A DNA stretch of 64,000 nucleotides. It comes from Crambe crambe (lineage: Eukaryota; Porifera; Demospongiae; Poecilosclerida; Crambeidae). Where the stretch lies: positions 6,462,582 through 6,526,581 of the forward strand of contig OZ004583.1 in the NCBI GenBank assembly GCA_963924555.1. Reading direction: 5' to 3'. This document shows, piece after piece, positions 1-12,500 of the stretch (its first letter is position 1; each line of letters starts with the position of its first letter). Position numbers and translations under genes: made by a program. The notes beneath the pieces were generated by a model. The model searched no databases, was not told the DNA's origin, and saw nothing but the letters and a program-made list of their open reading frames with translations.

Positions 1-50
1 GAGGAAATACCCATATTCGTTGCACCCCCAGGCCTGCATGCATAGCCTAC

Positions 51-422
51 ATAATGCAGAGTGTCTTTTTTCACTGCCTTTATCCATTCATGAAAGTCTC
101 TCAATTTTTCACTATGAGTGGTGCGATCCACCTGGTATTTGACAGTATCTCTCAAGTGCTCCTTTATCTCTGTCTGCAGATTCATAAACACATAAGAGTC
201 ATTTCAATGGTTCAGAGCATACGTTATGGGATCATGATGAAGTAATTCACCACAGAGACAGCAACTAAATTATAATAATGAATAGCACCTTTAATTTTGG
301 TTCGAAACGTATTTTTGTCAGCACTTCTTCCTTATTTTCCTGATCTTTGTAGACTATTTCAATGGTTTGACTTCTTCTCTCACAAAATTGCCAGGCTCGT
401 AGACCACTCCTCTCTGTAGGTT
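51..422 (-). CDS. ITPR: Copy A exons 46-47: linker before the membrane region
   Basis: Exons 289-422 and 51-173. Exon 46 contains [18 protein letters not shown], equivalent to the ITPR YAKHTAQIEIVRLD segment. Exon 47 contains [16 protein letters not shown], equivalent to ITPR FFLRSEDLFNEMNWQKK, and ends at a GTAGGC donor just inside the left edge. The next exon in copies B and C encodes NWLKTNKLHFITLLG and then S1, so the window cuts the gene directly before its membrane domain. Confidence 0.85.
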
Positions 423-3400
423 CTACAGAAACGTCATGTGAAATCAATTATCATATAATATAATACATTACCCCATGGTTCACACATCACCCCATGGTAC
501 ACCCCATGGTACACCAGTGTTCCTACACATGCACTCTTTCACGTGAGCCTGAGAAATACTAGGGTTTCTGTAATATTATTGCACTGACATGTCAACAACA
601 TTATGTATGTCATGCATACACATTCTTGTATCACTAATTATAGCACTACAACACTTGTATCATTATACGTACCTACAAAAGAGGAAGATAAAAGATAAAT
701 TAAAAAGGTGAATTTCTATAGCTAATTACAGAGAATAGTATATTACTTGCATCATCACATGAATGGATGGCCAGAATTGGAAATTGTCCATGCTATATTA
801 TTAATCTTGAAATAAGACTAAAACTACATGGTATCAGAAGCAGAGATGCCCACACCCTGGAACAGAAAGACAGATGGCTAACTATACGAGCTAACAAGAG
901 ACAACATGATGGCTGAATCAACCACTACCTACATAGGGTGGAGTGACAAAAAATGAAGTGGTCAGGTATTATTGTGACTATGTACATAGCACACCAAGTG
1001 GGTCTGGGGACAGTCCTGATTAAAAGAAACATCCATTATTTCAATTACTGAAGATTATTTATGTGGAGTTTTGTTTTAATTAGCTATTTGTATAATGACT
1101 GCATGAAGATAAAAAACCTTACTTAAACTTTCTGGTGATCCTATTCCAGTATCAGCAAGGTGCATAAGGATCTTGTATGCTTTGAAGAGGGCTCTTGAAG
1201 CATTATCTTCAAACTTTCTGAGAATCAAAGCTTTGTCATCCTTAAGTGTGAATAAATCCACCATGGACCAGTGAAGACCGGTAATGTCAAGTCCCTCGGC
1301 AATCTGTTGGGTCAACTTCTTACTTTTAACACTGATATCTTCCATCATCACATCAAGTAAATCAATAGCTGATACTTTTAATTTCAAACCCATTACTCGC
1401 AATTGGATAAAGTCCAATGTTGCATCTTCAGTGTTACTGGTGATGTCATTCAAATTGAATAATGTAATTACAGCAGTACTAACCCTGTGTCCAACTCTTT
1501 TTGGAGGCTTAATGCCAGAAATATCAATCTGTAGAACGAAATTGATGATAGACAGGATGTGCTTGTTGAAAATTACGTTGTTATTTTTGAAGTTCCCTGC
1601 ACATATTTCTGTTAGACTCTCCAAGATTTGGATAAATAATGGAAGTGTATCAAAACTGAGCCGACGCTTCTCTGTGATTTTATAGAGGACTGCAGTAATT
1701 TCACCAATCATGTTGACATTTTGAAAGCCTTTATTCTGTTCACGAAGGAAGTCTTGCATCTTCCGATTCTGCCCATCACAAATCAAGCCTAAGACTTTAA
1801 TGATCATGGAAACTCCACTCAGCTCACTGAATTTAAGAATACTCATTGTCTTCTCATCGAGTGAAAGATCTGCATCAGAATGCTGTTCATGTATGCAGGT
1901 GCGCATTATAAAAAATTCCATAATGATGTAATTTACCTACATATACAGTATTATGTTTTGTTCCTTTGGGTGATTGAAGGCAAAACTTCCCCCTCCCAAG
2001 TGCCTATGAGTAGCATTACATACTTACATACATACCTTGTAAATGGCTAGAAAAGGAACACGTTGGTCTCCAGCAAAAAGAATTTGAGTAGTTTCTTTAA
2101 TTTGAGTAGTTTCTTGTTTTCGAAAGATGGATATCCTTCGTTTTGGTGCTCGAGTAGTAATCTTGCCATCAGGATCTTGCTCGCCTTCAACTGTTCCATT
2201 TCGTGCTTTTTCTATCTAAAAGCATAATGCAATATTAGCTAGACAATCAGTGAGCCCATCCCTTTTAATAATTCTCACAATTTTTTTGTCGAGGGCCATC
2301 CTGGTTTCGAGCAGGGAAGTTAGGAGTTGACTGCAATAGAGAGAATACTTTTGTCTCACAGTATCATTGACAGCTTAAACAAAAAATGAACAAAAGTATA
2401 GCAGTAGCCATAACAATACCTTTCTCTATAAACGAGCATAGCTTCCCTCATAGCTTCTTGCATAATCAAAAAAAAGTGGTTCTCATGAAGATTTAGGAGG
2501 TCCTTTGAGGCTTCTTGCAAATGACTGTTCCCAAACTCAAACAAAACTTCTAGAAAAGCCAGTGCTTCTCTTGTTATGGCATTATTAGGATGAGAGAGGA
2601 GTGGCATGACCTGAAAGAGAAAACAGAATCATATTAGAGACAAGGCACTGAAAGTTTGATGGTAATATTTCAAGGTCACTATTTCTCCTGCATTAGTCAA
2701 CTCTATAATTATACCTACAGGATTTGGCCATCATAATTGAATTTCTATATATACCGCATTAGCATTACTTCTGATTAGCTATACGTCTCAGTCCTGTGGT
2801 TCCAAGAAAATAATCGTATCAGTATGAGCAAAACCACCCGATGAGAAACTAATGATCAACGAATAGCTAGTGGCCTGGGACCATACACTTTAATTAATGG
2901 AACCATTATCAGTGCATAGGTCACTTTCATGAGGATTTTACTTGGATTGTATAATAGGAAGTGTGTAGTGTTAGCTCCTATAATAAGCCTGCTTGACTTG
3001 AAGCTAGGTAGCTAGGTACTTATTCCACCTCCCTCTCCTACACATGCACATGGATGCCATGCATGTGCTTACTCGTAAAATAGCATTGCCAAGGTCCTGA
3101 ATCTCATTCTGAATCGGGTGAAGATGAAGTTCACATTGCCTGCATTATTATTATAATAGCTATCATTCTATTAGTACTGTAGCTATATCACTGTAAAATG
3201 CTTTTCATTAGTCATGCATTATTCTGCTTGGCTAATTACTTTTTAGGTACCTTTATTGGTACTTCTACGTCTTATTATGCACACTGCTAATTATAAAACA
3301 CATATCTTGTTTAGCAAGGATTGAGGCATCATACTTTCTATATTTCTTTGGTTCTCTTTCCTTCTCCTCCACGTCAATCTGTATCATTTCATTGTAGATG

Positions 3401-6400
3401 ACAGCTCGCAGGATCTGAAGGCACTTGATGTCAAGCTGTGTCTGTCTTTCCATATCAATTTCACTTTCACTGTTTATTCGTCGTCTCATTTTGGAGAAGG
3501 ATATTCTGAATAGTCATTAAAAAGAATTCCCACATTCAATTATATATACATTCATGCTAGTTCTTAATAACTATTCCCCTCCCTCCCCCCTCCCTCCCCC
3601 CTCCCCCCTGCACGATAACTCTTAATTATAACACACTTACTCAAGTTGCTTCAGTAGCCTTTCCTTTGAGTTTTTGACTACAGACCTGTATGCATAAATT
3701 AATATATCAAAGTAACTTCATAGCTATCAGATAGCTATAGAGTAGAGAGATGGTTCCAGTCCCCCAAGAATTGAATCATAGTACCAGGAGCTCACAGTAT
3801 TCTTCCTGAATTGGTCAGCTTTATAAGCTGAGCTAACTGGACTACTATTCCTTTAATTTCTGAATATCTTCCATAGCCGGAAAAAAAATACAAAGTAGAA
3901 AAAAGTTGGACCAAGTTGCTGGATATGGATGTGTCTTGTACAAATAACAACGAATGAAACGAACCTATGTGTGCTCCCCAATATTCCTAAGCCTCTGTGA
4001 GTCCTGTGGAAATAATAAAAGTAGTCTTTTTTTTTTAATTTCTAATTACTAGATCTGCTTGTATCCTCTATGCACAGGCAAGAGCAAAATGCAGTTATGA
4101 ACTAACTAGGGCAATGCGCAACATTTTTGAGCAAGTCTAGAGCTGATATTCCTTAGCTATATAAGATTTACTGCTGAGTTATGTAAGTGGTGGTTCTAGC
4201 CAGCCAGCTGTATACGTATGTAGGAAGCTGAAATGCTTACCTAAAATCCTAACACCTACAACCACTAAAATCAGCAGTATCTACCATTATTATGAACGTA
4301 AGCCTGGGATATTTTGGAGTGTTATCAAAAAAAAAAAAAAAAAAAGTTGAAAAGGACAAAAAAAAAAAGGATAAAAAAATAAAAAACGGAACAAAGTACG
4401 AAAGGATAAACAAAATTTTTTTGAAAAGGACAAAAGAAAGGAAAAAAAGGAGAAAGACAAAAAACATGAGACTTTTACCATCAGCTCTCTTGCTGCGTTC
4501 ACTCGCTGAATCAATTTGAATGCAAGAAAAAAAAATCTTTCATTTCTCTTGATTGAGTGTAGCTACATAGCTGTATGTACATACGTAGCTGTTGTACAAC
4601 ACTTACTGAAATAGAGCAACATGTTCTTGAAAAGAACGCCCTAATGGAAGGAATCTTGGTCCAGGTCTTGTTTCATCCTTATCGAGAAATTCACTGTAAG
4701 CTATAATATTATTATTATCAATCAATAGATGTCAGTGGCATATATTATAGATGACCAGCTAGCAGACCAGGGTTCTACCAAGACTAGATGTTCAATACTC
4801 TTTGCACATACTGCTTCTTAAATCTATAACACATCAATTGTTAATTCAAACCACATCTGTACATCTATTTTTCTTTCTTGAAGTTAAATTTGTTCATCAA
4901 GGCAAATTCTATGATAATCCCCCCCCCCCCCCCCCCCAACAAATACTACTAGATGACTCTAATAACTTACGTTCTGTATCAGATTTGACCCGCTTATTCC
5001 TCGCATAAATAATTTGAGCTCTCCTGGTATTCTCTCCTTCATAAGCTGCCTTGTAATTGGTGACAAACTTTCTGAATTTTGCATTGAGTTCAATCTCTTC
5101 CGCATAGTAGGCATTGTATATCTCCCTGGCTGATGACACCAGTTCTTGATGGAAGATTTCTGGGTGGTTTTCTATAAGGTCCACAACTTTGAACATCTGC
5201 AGAAATAGATAAATACTCCATAATTAGGTGGAGAACACAAGTGAAGAGAGTGGCACACAGACTGTAGTTATTTAGAAGCCAAATGACAGCTGAGAAAAAA
5301 ATTTGTTTATGGTTACTAGAGACTCTTCCTCTCAATACTTATAGTATACAATGAAGATTTCCTTACAAGAATAATAATTAGCTAGTTCTGTATGTACCTC
5401 ATCAGAAAGTTGACAGATGGAGTAAGGCTTCAACACAAGGAGAGCACGATAGAATTGCTTCACTTGTACCTCTGAAGTGAAATACACTCTCTTGGCAGAG
5501 GTCAGAGGATGATACAAATCCTAAACAGTATCATTGCATGTGTAAGAGAAGAACCTCTGGGACCGGATTGTATTCATCCTTTATACTACACTATAATAAT
5601 TGATCCTAAACAAGTGTCCTCTATTTCCTTTATTCCTAGTGTCCTTTAATATGGAAGTCTCACTGAAATAGCAGCTAACAAGTGTCCTCTATTTAGAGGG
5701 TATAACCTTAATTAGAAGCTATCAAGCACATTCATTTAGAGAATATAACCTTAATTAAAAGCTATCAAGCACATTCTCTACACAGAGAAAGAGGAACACT
5801 CTTACCAGCATTGCTTTATAGATTTCTTCGGTTGTTCCTCCCTCCAGTATGTGTTGCTCATGATGGTGAGTTTTCTTGTAGAATTCACCATAAAAGACTT
5901 GGAGGAAAGGAAAGAATCCATCACTGATATAAAGCAGCACATCTGGTGGTATAAGGAATAGATGATGAGATCAATAATCATAGGTATAGATCAATAGGAC
6001 ACAATAGTGTACAGTGGAACCTCCGATAAAGGACCCTCCAAGAAAAGGACAAATGGATACTCTTTTGGGCCTCTTTCTTATAGTTAACGTTTCGAGAAAA
6101 GGACAACCTCTCTGCAAAGGACAAAGTGGTTGATCCCAAAGTGTCTCTTACTTGCTGTAGCTACAGCTACTGTAGGAATTATTAACCTGATATGTTAAAC
6201 TCTTCATGGTTTGGGTAGTCTTTCAAAATGACAAGGGAAGGAGCCTGTTGGTGTTTTCTGCCAGGGCATTCATGAAGGTACTTCCATGAAGGATTGACTA
6301 TCAACTCCTTCACAGAGAGGTAAGAAGGGTGTGGCATATCTCTCATGATTCTAGCAGTGCCACGGAGAACAGCAGCCATTTCACGCATGTGATCCCACAA

Positions 6401-6456
6401 ATCCCTGTGAAAAATCATTCACCCATGGCTAGCTACAATATGTGCAGGTTATTACG

Positions 6457-6551
<95 letters not shown>

Positions 6552-9500
6552 ACACAGAAGCAGTTAGCTAGCTAGTAGCTAATAATTATAAGATGTAGCA
6601 TGAGATGTTATTGTGTAAAATTTTCATGGTTTTGAAAATTTGAGGTAGTTATGAACATCATTTCCCTCACAAAATTTATGAAGTAGCTACCCCATGAAGA
6701 TATCCTGGAAGCTGTATTCATACTTCGAAAAAAAAAAACAAACATGCTTACAACAGTGTACGTACATGGTATAACAAGGTTGAGCTTTTACATACATGTG
6801 TACCAGTATTCATACAAGAGCACCTACTTATTAGTCCAAAATAAATGTCCCCTCTCTTCCACATCTCCTTCATCAACATTCTTCATATACACCCAAATAA
6901 GGAACTTCAGGAATGGCCTCTTGCGGTATAATTTGATTTTTTGACTGCTGATGATCTTGATGAGTTCATCCTCACTGTAGATGGTATAGCAGATGGAGTC
7001 TGCTCCAGAGTCATAGCCATATGCACAGGTGGCTAGGAGATTGGTGATCATAAGAAGATTTGAGAGCTGGTGGTTGGAGTCATCCTAATAATGTAATACG
7101 TAATGTTTCTGCTCTTACAAGCACTCTGAGGTTTAAAGTTTTATTCTTCCCATCTTAATTCATCTACTACCATCATAGAGCTCAAATCTGCCATTGCACA
7201 AAAAACACTGACAGTCACATGGGTGGAGGAAGACGTACATTATGAGGTGCCCATGCACATAACTTGGGGGCAAAACCCTGGCCCATGGTTTCTCTGCCTA
7301 TGAGTCAGTAAAGCCATTTTCTGTGCATTGGTTTTGATGACCCATACCCAATAATATTATTGTGCCAGCAATGGTGATGACCCTTACCCAATATACTTCA
7401 ACAAAAAAAAAAAAAAATCACATTACCCACAAATATGTTAGCACTACATCCATGGCATATGCATATGATTTCAACGGTCACCTGATCATAGCAGCTGTAT
7501 TTCTAGCAACATAATGGCAAGTTTTAGTTCTTGTACTCTACCAGACATTTCTGATTCTCCACATAAACCAGATCTAAGTTTTACTTTTCCAAAGCATTCT
7601 TTTGGATTACTTATAGGTCATTTCAATCATCCTGGTTCCAACAGTGGCCTTTTCTGCATTATGATGTAGCAAATTTGTGTGAAGAGTTTAAAGCAAAAGA
7701 AGATAAGGACTTCTCAGAGATTCTTCATAGGGTGAAGAATTATTTGAGAAGCACTGTGAGCCAGACTAGGTTAAATAACCCAAGGGCTGATCCAGGTAGG
7801 GGTAAAGCACCATAACAGATGTTTTGAGTCAGAGAAAAGACTAGCTATAGACAAGAACAGAATTATGAAGCTAAGCTACAGTTGATCTAGTTGTTATTTT
7901 GGGTGTGGTGGTTTGATCAATAGCAATTTTTTTTTCCACGTGGACATGTAGGGCTGGAGCTAGCTATATTTTATATGAAATGCACCATCTAGACCCAGAA
8001 AAAAAATTAGATTTTAGGTTTCAATCTGGTGCAATCTGGAGGGTATTTTAGCATGGATAATTTGTCAAATGATCTAAGTTTACCTTCTCTCTTACCAACA
8101 AATTGATTTGTAACTGAACTTGGAAAAACTATCAGTTTCATCTGTGTCACAGAATGTGCAGCACCATTAGGTTATTCAAAGCATTTGACTCATTGTAGTT
8201 CTCAGGTGATTAAGGACAATCCATACATTTGAGAATGCTAGTCTCTGAGTGGCAGGCATCTAAGATAACAGCTTTATTATCAGGGGCTGGTCCTTTAAAG
8301 AAGAGGGGTAAATAAAAAATAGTGCCAAAATTTAGAAATCACACCCATTTTGGTTTGCCATGGCTTTCTTAAATCAGCTAGGCTATAGAATTACACCAGA
8401 GCCTCCAACCATACAGTATTTTAACCAAAAATACTGAAAATTTTTCAAAAATACTGAAATTTAGGCAAATTCACTATACACATTGATTTTTATATTATAA
8501 ATGGCTGAAAATACTGAAAGTCACAGTAAAAAAAAAAAAATACTGAAAAGGGACACTTTATACAGAAATTAAAGTTCACAGGTTGGAGGCACTGTTACAC
8601 ACTTAATTACTCTAGTTAGTGGGTTGATGAACACCACATAACTTCCAGTACTCTAATAATTAGTGGGTGAATAAATACCACATAACTTGCATACTTCAAT
8701 TTCACACTTGATTACTCTAATAAGTGGGTGGATGAATACCACATAACTTGCAGCAATTTCCTAATTAGTGGGTAGATAAACACCACATAACTTGCACTTC
8801 AGCACTCTTATTAGTGGGTGGATATAATAACCGACCTAGTGCCAACAGCCATGCTGCTGTCATCTTCAGGGCTGAACAAAAATTAAAAAAAATTAAAAAT
8901 AAAGATAACCTGAGGGTGATGGTGTTATGGTAATCTAGATGTTTGTTTATTTAGGTGACTTTAGGCCTCTAATAGCTCTGAAAAGATACTAGCTACTGAT
9001 TATTGCTAATAATGAACCTGTGCAAACCACTCTCAAAAAAAAAAATTCTCAAACAATTATCCATTACAAATGCTTGTAGTACATGTATGGATAAATGAGG
9101 TTGGATAACAGAGGTTACACTCTATTGCTTTTAAGTATGTGGTGTGATCATAAATAATTTACACAATCTCATGGGTGAACACTTGCTAGCACCTAAACCT
9201 AAAAACTTGTCTACGGCCCTAAAGGATGCTGAATTTCAGACCAAGCGATACTGTCCATTGCAGGTTGGTTGTCGGGAAGGTTTGGGGAATAGGTGGATAC
9301 ATTTTGTTCTATGGCTTACACAACTGCATGGATTGTATAAGACATGAAAGGATCAGGTTTCCTAGGTCCTTGTAAGCCACTACCTATTTCTCATTCTTTA
9401 TGGATAACCATCCCGAAATCTACAGTATGCATCTGATAGGTTTTACAATGTGTTGCTTATGAATAATTATCATTAATTTTGAGAGGGACCCATTTCATTC

Positions 9501-12500
9501 CCCCTGAAATGTATAATGATCTTAATTAAGTGTTAGTATAGTTTGTTGGATTTCAGTGAACATAAACAACATTTATTTAAAACCCAGAAAAGGGGTACCA
9601 GCTGTAGCGGAGACTCCATGCAGCCATGGTGCAAGCACACAGCCCACTCTTTCCAAAAACTCTGGATCAGCCCCTGTAACCTTATGGCATAAGGAACATA
9701 AAGATAAACTAAAGGATGTAGCTGATGAATTTATAAACACACGCAAAACATTTTTGGGTTTTGATTTTAGCTGTGTACTGATTAATATCCTCTCAGGATG
9801 CACCAGATGTAATCTAGGAGGAACATTTCCTGGGGGGGGGGGGAGGGCATGCCCCCAGACCCCCCTAGATGGCGCATTTTGCACACAATATATTGTCACA
9901 AATGGCCTGGCCTGACCAATCAAAAATTGCTTCCTCCAGGCCTGTTATCAGTTGGAAAAAAACAACTGGTAACATCTATGGCCCCACCCCCTTAGTCTAT
10001 TTGTTTGCTAACCTCAGCAGTGAGTAACTCCCATCTGAATTTCCTCTTCCCTTCGGAAAGAAGGTCCTTGCACCAGTAGCGATCGTCTTCTCTCATCAAA
10101 CTGAAGTTCCTTGTCACAATCAATTGTGTATGTTTCAGTGGGAGGTTCAATTCCTTCACCTATGGAAGTGAAACTGGCTTAAAGTAGACCTAATAGAGAT
10201 GTTTTCTCTTTAGGAAAGCTGTAATGTGTGGAACATGCATTATAGTGGTCTTATTAGACAAAAGAAAATCTTATACAGTACATTTTTCTGGCCTATTTTC
10301 TAATTCTTATTTTCTACAATTTTTGCATGTCAATTACGTAGTTACATTTACTTACCATTAGAAGTTCTTCCAAAGATTCCATGAGGGCAGCATTTATTCT
10401 TGAAGAATTTTCGTTACCTCTTCCAAAAATTATCATCATGATCTTGCCAATTTGATCCTCAGATACAGACAGAGCAATAGAAGGTCCTCCACTGAAAATT
10501 TTTTGCAAGAGCCCACCAATGTAGAGACCAAGTTCATTTGTTTTCATTATAACATTGAGAAAGACATCCACATACTGGAGCAAGCTATAATATTATAAAT
10601 GATATTAATTGTAACCAGCTAATATGAATTCCTTAAGGGTTCTGCCCAGAATTTTTGAGAGGTGGACAAAAAAAATGCCATTTTCTTTCCATTGATAAAG
10701 CTCTTTAATGGATATAGAATAAACTTATTCTCGGCCATTCATATAATTATACAGTGTATGTACCTTTGTTGCACTATCTGGTTTTTACAAGCCAGAGCTT
10801 TAAAAAAGACAAGACAATCGATGATCTTTTTGCACTCATGCTCGACAGATGAAGCACTATAGCACTGCTGTGTCACATACTTCAAGACATCTTGCAAAAT
10901 ACCTAAAAGGAGCAATCATACAGTAGATATTCAAACAGGCATGAAAATTAATGTACTATTGTACCAAAGCTCAGGAGAATGTTTTGATTGATTTGATGTG
11001 GTTCAATCTCTTCAACTTCTCCTTCCAACCAGCAGTAACCAGTCAATATTTCAATGGGAGAACGTTCTGGGCTATCCAATCCCAAGCTCGATCCTGCTCT
11101 TAAGAAAGCCGTCAGCTTCAACATCAACTTCTCGATTTTATTGAAAAACTGCACAGAATCAGGGGATTTCAGGAGGTGGGTTTTTTGAGCAATTTCAAAC
11201 ATATTGCTAATGGTAGTGTAATGTCGGTCAAGGAGCAAGAGGGAGTACTGCATTAGGTTATCATATTCATAGTTGGCAAGATCAAGTAACATGTCTGGAA
11301 GCTGATCACCGTTGGTCAGATCTGGATCTCCTCTTCTTTGAGTGGTATTGCTAAGGTGATTAATGACTTCTTCAAAAAGTCTGAAAAGTGGCAAGAAGAA
11401 TGTGTGAACTACGTAATAAGTAGTTGCATTAGGGGGTACACTTAATGCACATTTCCTTAACAATGAATAAAAAAAAGTTAGGGTACAGTGGCTTTTTTTT
11501 TTTTTTTGGAGTGAACCTACTAATCTGAGGAACTACCCTGTAATGAGATTCCCAGTAGGATGATTGTTATAATAATCTGAATGCTTGCCTCTGTGCTGAA
11601 TCTTTCATGAATTGTGGATCTCTGGGATTCATTTCCATCAGCTGACTCAAGAAGTGCTCGATCGTCTCTGGAGAACCAATAGTCTCCATCTCAAAATCAC
11701 CAGTCTCAATTTTTTCTTCATAGTCATCCTTTGGCAGTGCAATCCATCGAAACTCATAAATGAAGTTCTAGGATTATATAAGATCAGTAGCATTATGTTA
11801 TCATTATTTCCAGATTGGCTTACATGAAGGTTTTTGTACAGTTGGAAATTGAAGAAAAGGTTGAGGACTTCCATGGCCCTGCAAAGAGGTACAATGAACA
11901 TTATCATTCATACTATTAATATTCTGAAACATTCTGTGTTATGTACACACAACTACTACTTACCGATGTTTGATTGCAAAATGATTGTGGTACCTTTCCT
12001 GGTAGCTATACCGTCCACCAAGTGCCTTCTGAATATTTTCAGGATCCCAGTCGTCTATGTCGGGAAGATAATCTATTTCACCTGAATCTTGATGATGAAA
12101 AGCCTCCTTCTTATTTATAACACTTCTCTGTATAACTCCTCCGTGACTTCCTTGACTTCCTCTACTTCCTCTACTTCTGCTTCCATCATATGACCTTGCA
12201 TTTGCTAAATTGATATAGTGTGACAGTGATAGATAAGTTGTTAAAGTCTATTAGAACTTTTTTACTTGAAATAAATTTATATGAAACCTATAATTATTTC
12301 AAACTTCAATACATGAGCTTTGGAACCATTCTAAAGTATGGATAGTATGCTACCAGTAAAGAAAAAAAAAGGGTGTCTGAATAAAGACCCTGTCTGAATT
12401 CACTGGACAGATTGGACAGTAGACTGACCTTTCACTTCAAACTTTACCACAAAAATTCATTTGCCCCTGCCACTTAAAAATATTGGGAGTTAACTTATAA

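Larger units (their letters stand above)
7403..9978. mobile_element. Copy A-specific 2.5 kb transposon-derived insertion in intron 31
   Basis: Intron 31 is 2,928 bases in A but 402 in B and 418 in C, with conserved flanks (cccttacccaatatactt to the left, ccccacccccttagtc to the right). The extra DNA contains a hAT transposase remnant (7514-7775), a minisatellite (8606-8826), AT-rich filler and a segment at 9590-9915 resembling repeat-derived sequence (includes a run of nine or more G and a CCCCCAGACCCCCCTAG motif). Ends and target duplication could not be fixed, so it may be more than one nested insertion. Confidence 0.7.

Noticed and set aside
1284..1685. 133-codon plus-strand open frame opposite exon 45
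   Set aside because: Antisense shadow of the RIH-associated exon; the sense frame is the one conserved in three copies.
4478..4520. Possible extra exon (RVNAARELM) in copy A intron 37
   Set aside because: Phase does not fit and the segment is not kept in B or C.
6329..6571. Open frame with long Leu-Ser run
   Set aside because: Translation of the CT microsatellite antisense to exon 33; not a gene.
9556..9923. Overlapping open frames of about 116-119 codons on both strands
   Set aside because: They lie in the copy A-only transposon insertion, have low-complexity Pro/Gly runs from G and C tracts, and resemble no protein family; treated as repeat DNA.
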